The notes beneath the pieces are model-generated. The model did no database searches. It had not been told where the DNA came from and saw only the letters and a program-made list of their open reading frames with translations. Positions 32,301-45,700 of a stretch of 64,000 nucleotides of DNA are shown in pieces (within the stretch, counting starts at the first letter, position 1; every line of letters starts with the position of its first letter). This stretch comes from Hyperoodon ampullatus (lineage: Eukaryota; Chordata; Mammalia; Artiodactyla; Ziphiidae): positions 102,265,513 to 102,329,512 of the forward strand of contig OX457057.1 of NCBI GenBank assembly GCA_949752795.1. Reading direction: 5' to 3'. Made by a program: the position numbers and the translations under genes.

Positions 32301-35300
32301 ATGTGTTGCCTTCCAGGAGGTTCCAGGCTCAAACCTCAGTTTCAACTTAGACTCCTCCTTTTCCTCCCATATCAAAATAGTATTCTTTCCCTCACAATGT
32401 CTCTTGCTCTTTCCCATGGGCTGACTGAGAATCTGGGACCCAGGTTTAATCAGACTTCTACCATGAAGCAGCTGTATAATAGTGGGCAACTTGCTTTACC
32501 TCTCATGGCCTCTCTTTCCATATCTGTATAATGAGGTGGCTGATTACGCAATTTCTGAGCTCTCTTCCGACATTACATTTTTATTCTTTTTTTTAATTTC
32601 ATTTTTATTATTTGGCTGCATCAGGTCTTAGCTGCAGCACGTGGGCTTTCCTCTAGTTCTGGCACGTGGGCTTAGTTGCCCCATAGCATGTGGGATTTTA
32701 GTTCCCCAATCAGGGATCGAACCCATGTCCCCTGCATTGGAAAGCAGAATCTTAACCACTGGACCACCAGGGAAGTCCCTACATTTTTATTCTAATCTAG
32801 ATTTTTGTTATATTTGTTATATTTTGTTCAACAGACTTCCTTCTTATCTCTTTCTTTCTGCAGCTGAAAATCCATCACTGCTTTATCATTAACGCTTTTG
32901 CCCCACTCTCCCATCGCCTCCAGTTACTGTCCCGTATCTCCTCCAGTTCCCAGCAAAAAATTTCTTGGAAGAGTTGTTTATACCTGTTGTACCTACTTTC
33001 TTACACCTAATTCCCTTTCTTTAAAAAATTATGTTTTTCTGTAACTTATCTTCCATTCTTTGTTTCTGTTTTAATGAATAACTTTATAGATTCTTGTAAC
33101 ATGTATGAATATTTCATAAGATCAGCAGTGAGATGACCACACAAGCGCCCACCACAAAGCTTAGAATAGAACATCATGTGTATCTCTGAAGTTCCCTGTG
33201 TGATGCCCTCTCAGTGGTGTTCTTCCCCTACTTTGCAATAGAGGGTGACCATTTTTTGTAATTTTGTGTGTATCATTTGCTTTACATTACAGTCTTACCA
33301 TACACATCCAACACCAACAACATACTGTTAGGTTTTGTATGTCTTTGAACATTATATAAAACATTATATTCTTCTGCAACTTACAATTGCAACTTGTTTA
33401 ATTCAACGTGTTTTAAAAAAATATTTATTTATTTGGCTGTGCTGGGTCTTAGTTGCAGCATGCCGGATCTTTGAAATGTGTGTTTTTAAGCTTCTTTTTT
33501 TTAAATGCTATATTCTGTCAGTGGACATTTAGGTTGTTTCAGTTTTTGCTATCACATACAATACCACTATAAAAATTATTGTACTTGTTTCCTAGTTATC
33601 ATGTGCAAGAGTTTCTCTGTGTATATATCTAAAATGGAATTGTTGGGTTGCAGGATATGTACACCTTTAATGTTACCAGATGATGCCAAGTTGTTTTTCC
33701 AAAGGGGCTGAAGTAATTTACACATTCTCATCAACACCTGATACTGTCAGACTTTTAAATTTTTGCCAATATGGTGGGTATAAAATGGTATCTCACTGTG
33801 GTTTTAATTTACATTTCCCTGATTTTGATGGGGTTGTGTATCTTTTCATATATTTACTGGTCTTTCATGTTTCCTCCTCTATGAAATGACTGTTCATATC
33901 TTTCCCCCATTTTCCTCTTGGGTTGTTCATCTTTTTACTTTTAAATTGTAGGAATTTTTAAAACTAAATTCTAGATACTATTCCTTTGTTAGTTATATTT
34001 GTTGAAAATGCCTTCATCTAGTTTATAGCTTGTTTTTTATTTCTTTTAGGGTTAGGGAGATTGGGGTTGACATATATAAACTATTGATACCATGTATAAA
34101 ACAGATAACTGATGAGAACCTACTGTATAGCACAGGAAACTACTCAGTGCTCTGTGGTGACACAAATGAGAGGGAAATCCAAAAAAGAGGGGCTATATGT
34201 ATACATATAGCTGATTCACTTTGCTGTACTGTACAAACTAACACAATATTGTAAAGGAACTATACTCCAATAAAAGTTAAAACAAACAAACAAACAAAAA
34301 ACATAACTGCTTACTCTTTCCTTCATGGAATACTTTCTTCACTCAGTTTCTACACTATCACATACTCCTGGTGGAAATCTAAGCACATCATTCCCAACCA
34401 GGGTTCAATCCTTAAATCTTTTAAACTTTCTTTCTATACTTACTCTATTAGGCTATCTTATCTGGTCCCACAGCTTTAAAATAGCAACTTTTAAATGTAT
34501 GTCTCTAGCCCAAATCCTTCCTCTGAATCTCAAATTCATGTATATAAATGCCTATTTGATATCTCCAGCTGAAAGTCTGCCAGGTATTGGATGTCCAATA
34601 GGTATCTCAAACTTAATATTAAAAACTGAACTTTCAGTTACTCCTCTAAACCTGCCCCTTCTCTAATGTTCCCCATTGGTAAACAGCCTTAGTGTTCTCA
34701 TCTGTAGAATGGGGATTAAATCATAACACGTGCTTCATAAAGATATTACAAGGATGAAATAAGATGTGTGCTAAGTGCTTAAAACAATGCCTGGCACAGA
34801 GTAAGCCACCCAGAAAATGTTATTCATCCTTTATTCAACAAATACTTATTGAACACCTATTTACTGAATGCTGTTTAAAGTACTGAAAATAGAAAACAAA
34901 TAGACGGTCACTGCTCTGATGGAACTTACATTTTAGCACATCAGATGGTGATGAAAGCCATGGAGAAAAATAAGGTCAGGGAGGAGGATAGGACGTGCTA
35001 AGGGAACAGGAACAATTTTAAACAGGACAGTCAGAAAAGGCCTCACTAAGAAAGTGACATTTGAGCATGGGCCTGCAAGAACAAAGAGCAGGAGCCATGT
35101 GGATATCTAGGGGAATAGCATCCCATATATGGAACTGAGCAAGTGCAAAAGTCCTGAAATAGAAGGGGACTTGGCACATCTGAGGGTGAGCAAGAAAGCT
35201 GACTATAAGCTTATGAAGGCACAGGCAATCTCATACTACTATTGCATATGCTTTGGCAGGGTGCTGGGCATTTGGTATTTACTGCCTTGACCTTAAATCC

Positions 35301-38300
35301 TCAGACCACTTGTCTCATACCTTGTAAAAAATTCTGCTCCTGAGCCAAAATTTCATTTCGTTCTTCCAAAATTTGTATCAGGGCAGCTTGGAGTTTAGGT
35401 GGTAGAATTTCGTCCTCATCAGACACCTTAAGAAAAGAAATTGAGATTTTCATGAGCTTTGAGAGAGAAAGTCTCAAACATGCCCTATTTAAGTCCCTCA
35501 AATCCCACAGGTGGCTTTGTATATATTTTGGCTGAAGAGGCAGTCTCAAGCTTCCTTCCCTACATTGAGCAGAATCCACAAAACTTATGGTGTATACATC
35601 TTCATTACATTTAAGAAAAATAAATAATATGCCTTATAAAATTTTCTGGCACTTTCCCACGAAATGTTTCTCATCTCCAAGTCTTATGCTATATTACAAA
35701 GATACTCCCCAAATAAATGGTGCTTCACATGTGACGAGCTGACTGATTCTGAAAAAAGACAATCTTGGGAAACATTCTTTTCACCCTGCGCTCAGTGCTC
35801 ACAGAACTATATACGGGTTACATACAGAGGGCTGCTCTAAGGCTTTACTAACTCTCCTCTTCACTTCACTATCCAGAATAAGTGACCACTTCCTTTCTGC
35901 CCCTACTGTATCTTGTATAAGTTTCTATTACACCATTTCTAAAACTTTATGGCTATGTCTGCTCCCCCTTCCCTCCCCTTTAAACTATAAGGCCTGAGGG
36001 ATCAAACTGAGTATCTTACTCATCTTTAGTTTCTGACTGGCCAACAGAATATCTAGAAATAATTGGTGCTGAATGCTTGTTAAATTTAATTAAATTAGAG
36101 ACCTATACATCAACCCATAAGACTTGAAGGGAGGGTTACCTCTTTTGAGAATGACATTTAATCTGTTTCCTCCTTCCCTTAATTGGGACAGTCAGCTATG
36201 AACCCAAATCAAAATTTTCAGGTCAGTCTTGTATGATTGGCCGCAGTGTCAAGTCAAGTATGTGTAGGAACTATAAGTCTTGCCTGAGTCACCTTCTCTA
36301 AGTACTTTCACATATTTTCTGGCCAATTATACCCAAACATTATGTAATCACCTCCTTTGTCACTCACCTCCTGTAAGAACTTGTCTGCACAGAGATCAAC
36401 TATCAGCACCTATGGAATAAAGGAGCCAGACAAGTTAAACCAGAGACATTCACAGAGAAATACATTAGACACTGCTAGATCAGGAAGAGTGTTTTGATTC
36501 TTTCATGCAAATGGGAATAGTTTTAAATAAACTTAAAGGTTTATTTGCTTGTTTTGTTTTCTTTCTTTTTTTTAAAATTGAAGTATAATTGACTTAAATA
36601 TTATATTAGTTTCAGGTGTATAAAGTGATTCAATATTACCCTACAGTAACTTAAAGTTTCAGCCCATTTAAAAGTTAACTGATCAACACAAGTAAAAAGA
36701 ATTTCAAGTTAAAAAAAAAATGATGGCAGCATACCTAGAGATTAAAAGAGACTAAAAAAACCACACCAACCAAATGCACTGCATGGACTTTATTTGGAAC
36801 TTAATTCAAACTATTTAAAATTTATGAAATAATTAGAGAGCTGAATACTGTATTTTTCTGATATTGAGGAACTGTTATTAAATTTTTTAGGTGTGATAAT
36901 GGTATTGTGATTATGTTAAAAATGACCTTATAGAAATTCATATTGCAATATTTAGAATTATGAAATTATGTCAGGATATACTTCAAAGTATTATGGGAGA
37001 GAGGTAGAAGTATAAGTGGCCAAAACTTTGTAAGTATTTAAGAAGGGTGATTGGATTTATTTTACTCTCTTGTTTATTTTTACATATGTTTAAGATTTTC
37101 CATTATAATAAGTTAAAAAAATAGGTTAATACAAAAATCAGAAGTGTTTCTATACACTAACAATGAAGTGTCTGAAAAATAAATTAAGAAAACAACCCCA
37201 TTTTCAATTGCACCAAAAAGAATAAAATACCTAGGAATAAATTTAAGCAAGGAAGTAAAAGATATCTGTGCTGAAAACTATAAGACACTGATGAGAGAAA
37301 CTGAACAATACACAAATAAATGGAAAGATATTCCATGCTCATGGACTGGAAGAATTAATATTGTTAAAATGTCTAAATTACCCAAAGCAATCTACAGAGT
37401 CAATGCAATTCCTATCAAAATTCCAATGGCAATTTTCACAGAAAGAGAACAAACAATTCTAAAACTTCCATGGAACTACAAAAGACTCCAAATAGCCAAA
37501 ATGATCTTGAGAAAGAAGAATAAAGGTAGAGACCATCATACTTCCTGATTTCAAACTATATTACAAAGCTATAGTAATCAAAACAGTATGGTACTGGCAT
37601 AAAACAGACACATGGCTCAATGGAACAGAATAGAGGGTCCATAAATAAACCCCACACATAGTCAATTAATTTTTTTTATTAATTTTTAAAAAAATTATTT
37701 ATTTATTTATTTATTTGGCTGCACTGGGTCTTAGTTGCATCACATGGGATCTTTAGTTGTGGCATGAGGGATCTAGTTCCCTGACAGGGGTCAAACCCGG
37801 GCCCTCTGCATTGGGAGCGCACAGTCTTCACCACTGGACCACCAGGGAAATCCCAGTCAATTAACTGATGACAAAGAAGCCAAGAATATAGAATGGGGAA
37901 AGGACAATCTCTTCAATAAATGGTGTTGGGAAAATTGGATAGCTGAATGCCAAAAAATAAAATTGGATCCCTATCTTACACCATACACAAAAATCAAATC
38001 AAAATGGATTAATGACTTAAACATAAGACCTGAAATCATAAAACTCCTAGAAGAAAACACAGGGGGTAGCATCTTTACATTGGTCTTGGCAATGATTTTT
38101 TGGATTTGACACCAAAAGCAAAGGCAACAAAAGCAAAAATAAGCAAGTGGGATTACATCAAACTAAAAAGCTTCTGCACAGCAAAGGAAACCATCAATAA
38201 AATATAAAGGAAACGTAAAGAATGGGAGAAAACATTTGCAAATCATATATTGGATAAGGGGTTACTACCCAAAATATATAAAGAACTCATACAACTCAAC

Positions 38301-39675
38301 AGCAAAAAACCCCCAAACAATCCAATTAAAAAATAGGCAGAGGAACTGAATAGACATTATTCCAAAGAAGACATACAAATGACTAACAAGCACATGAAAA
38401 GGTATTCCACATCAGGGAAATGTAAATCAAAACCACAATGAGATATCATCACCTGTTAAATGGCTAGCAACAAAAGACAAAAGATAACAAATACTGGCAA
38501 GAATGTGGAGAAAAGGGAACTATTGTGCACTCTTTATGGGAATGTAAATTGGTTCAGCCACTATGGAAACAGTAAGGAGGTTCGTCAAAAAATTAAAAAT
38601 AGAACCAGCACATGATTCAGCAATCCCACTTCTGGGCATGTAACCAAAGGAAATAAGATCACTCACTATTTTGAAGAAATAGCTGAACCCCCATGTTCAC
38701 TGCAGCATTACTTACAACAGACATGACAATGGAAACAACCTAAATGTCCATCAACAGATGACTAGATAAAGATGTGGTATGTGTGTATACATACACACAC
38801 ACACACACAAACACACAATGAAATATTACTCAGCCATATAAAGAAGGAAATCCTGCCATTGGTGACAACATGGATGCTAAGTGAAATAAGTCAGGCAGAG
38901 AAAGACAGATACCACTTACATGTGGAATCTAAAACAACTGAATTCACATATACAGAGAACAGATTGGTGGTTGCCAGAGGTGGGGGTGGGGGATGGATGA
39001 AATGGGTGGAGAGGGTCAAAAGGCAAAAATTTCCAGTTATAAGATAAATAAGTTCTGGATATGTAATGTACAGCATGGTGACTACAGTTAATAATACTAC
39101 ACTGTATATTTGAAAGTTCTAAGAGTCTATCTTAAAAGTTCTCATAACAAGAAAAACATTTTTCTAACTATGTGAGGTGATGGATATTAACTAAACTTAC
39201 TGTGTAATCATTTTGAAATATATGCATATGTCATATAATATCATTATGCTGTACATCTCCAACTAATACAATGTTATACGTCAATCATATCTCAATAAAA
39301 CTGGGGGAGAAAAAAAGGTTAACCCATCAGTGTAATAGGGAAGAAGAGCTATTTCAATAAGTGGTACTGGGATAGCTGGCTATCCATATGAAAAAAATGA
39401 AACAACCCCTACCTCCATTTTTCTTTTTGGCCACACTGTGCGGCTTGCAGGATCTTAGTTCCCTGACCAGGGATTGAACCCATGCCCACAGCAGTGAAAG
39501 CAGGGAGTCCTAACCACTGGACTGCCAGGGAATTCCCCCTACCTCCTATTATATAAAAAAAAAAAATAAAGCCCCGGACTTCAGAAACAAAAATTAAAGG
39601 CATAATAATAAAGCTTCTAAGAGATAATATAGGAGGCTATGTCCATCAAGTAAATATAAAGAAAAACTTAAGCAG

Positions 39676-39723
<48 letters not shown>

Positions 39724-42700
39724 CTAACCATTAAAAAAACTGATAATTCTGACCACATTAAAATTAAGAACATCTCTGTATTTAAAAAACACCATTTGGG
39801 AGAATGAAAAGGCAAGCTACAAAGGGGCTCATATCCAGAGCTATAAAAGAAGCTATAAAAAGGCTTCTTGTAAGAAGCTATAAAACGGCTTCTTACAAAT
39901 CAGTGAGGGTAAACAATTCAGTATAAGGATATAGCCTATGAATTTTACAAAAGATGACAAAAGGTGACATTCAAATGGCCAATAAACATATAGAAAGATA
40001 CTAACCCTCAACCATAATCAAGGAATGCCAATTAAACCACAACGAGTGCAACTACATACCCATCAGATAGGCTAAATTACACAAACTGATGACAACAAGG
40101 GCTGACAAGGATGTGGAGCAACAGGAACTCTCATACAGTGCTGGAGGAAGTTTAACTTGGCACAGCTACTTTGGAAAAGCTTGACTTTACCTACTAAAGT
40201 TGAAGGTATGTTTACTCTATGACCCAGAAATTCCATTTCCAAGTATATGTCCATAAAACTGCATGCACATATGTACCAAGGGTCATGAACAAGAATATTC
40301 ATAGCAGCATTATTAATAATAACTCCAAACTGGAAACAACTCAGATGTCAATCAACTGTAGAATGGATAAGAAAATTGTGGTACATTCACACAATGGAAT
40401 ACTATACACAATTAGAATAATCAAACTACTGTTGTTAAACCCATCAACATGGATGAATCTTAAAGACATAATGTTGGGGACTTCCCCAGTGGCACAGTGG
40501 TTAAGAATCTGCCTGTCAATGCAGGGGACACGGGTTTGAGCCCTGGTCAGGGAAGATCCCACATGCCATGGAACAACTAAGTCCCGCAACTACTGAGCCT
40601 GCGCTCTAAAGCCCACGAGCCACAACTACTGAGCCCACGTGCCACAACTACTGAAGCCCGTGTGCCTAGAGCCCGTGCTCCACAACAAGAGAAGCCACCG
40701 CAATGAGAAGCCCACACAACACAACAAAAAGTAGCCCCGCTCGCCAACTAGAGAAAGCCCATGTGCAGCAACGAAGACCCAACGCAGCCAAAAAAAAAAA
40801 AAAAAAAAGACATAATGTTGCTCCAAAGAAGCCAGACTGAAAAAAGAAAAGAAAAGAAAGAAAGAAAGAAAAAAAATACTGTATGAGTTCATTTATTTCA
40901 AGCTTAAAACCAGGCAAAACTGAATTATATTGCTTAGGTATACATGCCTAGGATCTTAAACTATAAACAAAACAAGAAAATGAGCACCATGAAACTCAAG
41001 ATAATGGTTACCTTTCGCAAGGGGTGGGGAAGGGAACAGTGATTAGAAGAAAGCATGATGGGGGACTTCCCTGGCAGTCCAGTGGTTAAGACTCCGTGCT
41101 TCGAATGCTGGAGGTATGGGTTTGATCCCTGGTGGGGGAACTAAGATCCCACATGACACACGGCATGGCCAAAAAATTTAAAAAATAATAATAATAAAAA
41201 AAATTAAATTAAAAAGGCATGATGGGGACTTCTGTTTCCATTGCCATAATATTTCTATTCTATTCCAATGTTGGTTACATAAGCATTCACTATGTGATAA
41301 TTAACTGAGTTATACATTTTGTTTGGGCATTTATCTATATGTGTTTTATATCTGAAACAATTTTTTAAATTAACCCAGAGTAGTTTCTGTGTATGATTTT
41401 TTTAAAAAGACCTATTCTTCTATACAACGGAGAAAAGACAGCCTCTTCAATAAGTGGTGCTGGGAAAACTGGACAGCTACATGTAAAAGAATGAAATTAG
41501 AACACTCCCTAACACCATACACAAAAATAAACTCAAAATGGATTAAAGACCTAAATGTAAGGCCAGACACTATCAAACTCTTAGAGGAAAACATAGGCAG
41601 AACACTCTATGACATAAATCACAGCAAGATCCTTTTTGACCCACCTCCTAGAGAAGTGGAAATAAAAACAAGAATAAACAAATGGGACCTAGTGAAACTT
41701 AAAAGCTTTTGCACAGCAAAGGAAACCATAAACAAGATGAAAAGGCAACCCTCAGAATGGGAGAAAATATTTGCAAATGAAGCAACTGACAAAGGATTAA
41801 TCTCCAAAATTTACAAGCAGCTCATGCAGCTCAATATCAGAAAACAAACAACCCAATCCAAAAATGGGCAGAAGACCTAAATAGACATTTCTCCAAAGAA
41901 GATATACAGATGGCCAACAAACACATGAAAGGATGCTCAACATCACTAATCATTAGAGAAATGCAAATCAAAACTATAATGAGGTATCACCTCACACTAG
42001 TCAGAATGGCCATCATCAAAAAATCTACAAACAGTAAATGCTGGAGAGGGTGTGGAGAAAAGAGAACCCTCTTGCACTGCTGGTGGGAATGTAAATTGAT
42101 ACAGCCACTATGGAGAACAGTATGGAGGTTCCTTAAAAAACTAAAAATAGAACTACCATACGACCCAGCAATCCCACTACTGGGCATATACCCTGAGAAA
42201 ACCGTAATTCAAAAAGAGTCATGTACCAAAATGTTCATTGCAGCTCTATTTACAATAGCCAGGACATGGAAGCAACCTAAGTGTCCATCAATAGATGAAT
42301 GGATAAAAAAGATGTGGCACACATATACAATGGAATATTACTCAGCCATAAAAAGAAATAAAATTGGGTTATTTGTAGTGAGGTGAATGGACCTAGAGTT
42401 TGTCATACAGAGTGAAGTCAGAAAGAGAAAAACAAATACCATACGCTAACACATATATATGGAATCTAAAAAAAAAAAAAAGGTTATGAAGAACCTAGGG
42501 GCAGGAGAGGAATAAAGATGCAGATATAGAGAATGGACTTGAGGACATGGCGAGGGGGAAGGGGAAGCTGGGACGAAGTGAGAGAGTGGCATGATGGACA
42601 TACATACACTACCAAATGTAAAACAGACAGCTAGAGGGAAGCAGCCGCATAGCACAGGGAGATCAGCTCGGTGCTTTGTAACCACCTAGAGGGGTGGGAT

Positions 42701-45700
42701 AGGGAGGGTGGGAGGGAGATGCAAGAGGGAGGAGATATGGGGATATATGTATATGTATAGCTGATTCACTTTGTTATAAAGCAGAAACTAACACACCATT
42801 GTAAAACAATTATACTCCAATAAAGATGTTTAAAAAAAAAAAAAGACCTATTCAGAATAACACAAGAATTAGCCCATGGTTCAATACTGCAAATAAGATA
42901 CAACTTCAGATTCATGTGTACTATAGAATTTTTCTCAATTTCATAAACAGATACAAAAATATGATAGCATAATGTATTAACAATCATAATTACATATTAT
43001 TATTAATTAATGACATATCCACCACTGTTAAAGATCACTTGTTTTCATTTGCCAGTGCCCCAGTCTTTTCCACAGGTGCTATTTCTCCCATCTCACCTCT
43101 TCAATGGGTAGGTCCTGGAGCTGTGGTAAGGAGCAAGACAGGATTCCAATAAGGAAGGGAGTAGGTGAGCACACAATGTCGATCATAGATACTGGCAGGA
43201 CTGGGATGTAGGTATGCTGCCAGGTGAATGGATACAGTGTGGCAACCACAGCATGGCCACATTTTGACAGGGTGCTAGCCAGAGGAGAAAGCAAATGGTG
43301 TCACATAAAGAACAACAATGAGGGCATTTCAGACATTACGTTACAGAATTACAAAGTGATGCCAGTTAGTGATCATAGATTAACAATTCTGTGATTACTC
43401 ATTAAATTTTAACATTTTATTTAAATTTTAACTTAATTTACTGAATACCTTTAATCTCAATCTAGCTGTTTCCCACAATTTATATTGCTAAAAGCTAGTG
43501 TGTACTTAGAAAAGCAATACCGATTTTTAACAACAGTTTAAACAAAACACATTTTGAAGGTAAATTAATTGCAACCCCCAAAAGTCACTGTTATAGCAGA
43601 ATGCAAATAGCTTTTGGATTATCCATGTCACTACAGCATTAGGTAATTGAGATCCTACCTAAGTGTTTTCTAATATGCCCAAATTTTAAAATAGTAAGAA
43701 CAAGTAAAACAACAGTCTGAAGTGACATATTTTACTTATTTCTCACCTTAGGCTGTTGGCAACAAAGATTATCCTTCGCTCCAAAAGGAGAGAGGCACAG
43801 ACCCGAATGAGATGGCACACACTCAGGCACTTAAAGAGACATTCAAAATCAACATGTTCCAGTCGTGAGTCCAGTGGTCGGCACAGTTCAATTGACTGAA
43901 ATGCAAAATTTCAATCAGGGGAGCTGAGGTGGGAAAACAATCTCTAATGACAATACTAATGGATCCTGTCATTCTTTTACAGGTTAAATTCAAGAGAGAG
44001 GGTCTGCTACAAAGAGTTTGTGAAGCTGCCTACACTAATGCCAAGACTTAATACCTCATTCTTGGGCTGTAAATTTCTGGTGAAATCTTTCATCCCACTG
44101 GACAATAGTATGTATAATCTTCATTTATCACACTGAAATAGACATTATGCAGGGGCTCAATCTACGAATGATAGAAAACCTCTGGTTCCTGGGTCTAGGA
44201 TCAACTATCTCACAGATCAACTGGATGTTTCTCCAGTGCTTTTGTGACCAAAACATATTCTGTGCAGTTTATGAAAAAGAGAAAACTATCCTGTAAGTTT
44301 CTATCAGGTAAGGCCTACTAGTGTAAGGCCTGCTTTTTGGCAGCTATTAAACCTTTTCAAAATGAATTAACTTACCCCATCTCCAGCCCCAGGGAGGTAG
44401 CTCTTTACTGTGATGGTGCGTCCAGGAGCTGGGAAAGGAGCTTCCATGACACTTCGCAAAAATGGGTAAACCAAAGCTGGAGACATTTCTCTTCTCTTCT
44501 CTACTTCATCCAGAATCTACATACACACAAAAGAATTTTTTTTTAAAATTAGGGACTCAGTTCAAAAACATAAAAGAATCCTATTGAAGGAACTGCCAAA
44601 CTGGGTGCACAAACTTGAAAATAATACCAACAGATTTTAAGACAGATAAGCTTCTGCAACCAATAAAAGTTCATTAAAGGCATCATTTCTCTTAGAGGTA
44701 CCTTTAAATCTCCAAGAAAAGTTACTAAAATAAATCAACTTAATTTTAGAAGAGAAGCCCCTTTTTATATCACTAAGGCAGGGGCAAAGAAGGTGACACA
44801 ATAATACCCTGCAGTTTGGTGTCTGGGAAAGACATGAGACAAGATAAACTTCAGGCAATGTTTTGCTTTAAGCTGGGAGGTTTAGCAAACCAAAATGAGG
44901 ATGACGGGGCAACATCATCTGGATTCGAGGTCTAAATTTAAGACTTCAAACCCGTAGTTCTAATCTACTAATGGGGAACCCTTTCTAAAGTAGTATGTTA
45001 AAGTCTATGCCACTTAACATTGCCTAGTGAAGTCATCAGAAACAAAAACTTACTCAGAGCTCAGAAAGGACACCACTTTTCATAGGGTCCATTCTCCACT
45101 CACCTTTGAAAAAAGGTTGAAGCAGCCTAGGCGACTGACCATGCAGTATACCTCAGGGAGTCGCTTTCCTTTGCCTTCTGGCTAAAAAAAAAACAAACAA
45201 CAAAGCAAAAATTAAGCAGCACAAGTCTTTACTAATTTGAACTATTAATACCTCTTAATACTCCTTAGCATAGAGTAGGAACCAAAGCTCTCATTCTCAA
45301 TGAACACTGAAAGATGAGTAAACGCTAAAAACAAAAAATGATAGTATGATTTATTCCAGTTTAGTGACGGCATATAAGCAAGAAGTAACTCAGAGCTCCC
45401 TCGATTGGCTCACTGTACTCCATTCCTCAAATATAACCAGACTGACTTCAGCTACGTCAGTGTTTTCTTCATCTATTACAAACAAATAGATAAAATAAAT
45501 CCATACCGTTTCTATTATGGAACACTCTGTGGCTAACCTCCACCTTGCTCTTACTGTTTAAAGCTAACATAGCTTCGGGACTTCCCTGGTGGTCCAGTGG
45601 TAAAGAATCCTCCTTCCAGTGCAGGGGACTCGGGTTCAATCCCTGGTCAGGGAACTAAGATCCCACATGCCGCAGGGCAACTAAGCCCGTGAGCCACAAC

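Larger units (their letters stand above)
39310..41050 (+). mobile_element. Old L1 fragment with two nested SINEs
   Basis: Forward ORF2-derived sequence ('gtggtactgggatagctggc', 'ggtgacattcaaatggccaa', 'gatgtggagcaacaggaac'). It is more diverged than its neighbours. SINEs at 39417-39535 and 40477-40805 interrupt it. Confidence 0.75.

Noticed and set aside
38785..38820. CRISPR-like or satellite array
   Set aside because: Plain (CA)n tract inside an L1; no spacers or direct repeats.
41389..42386. Two open frames of about 160 codons
   Set aside because: They are remnants of L1 ORF2 inside a 5'-truncated insertion with clear duplications, not host genes.
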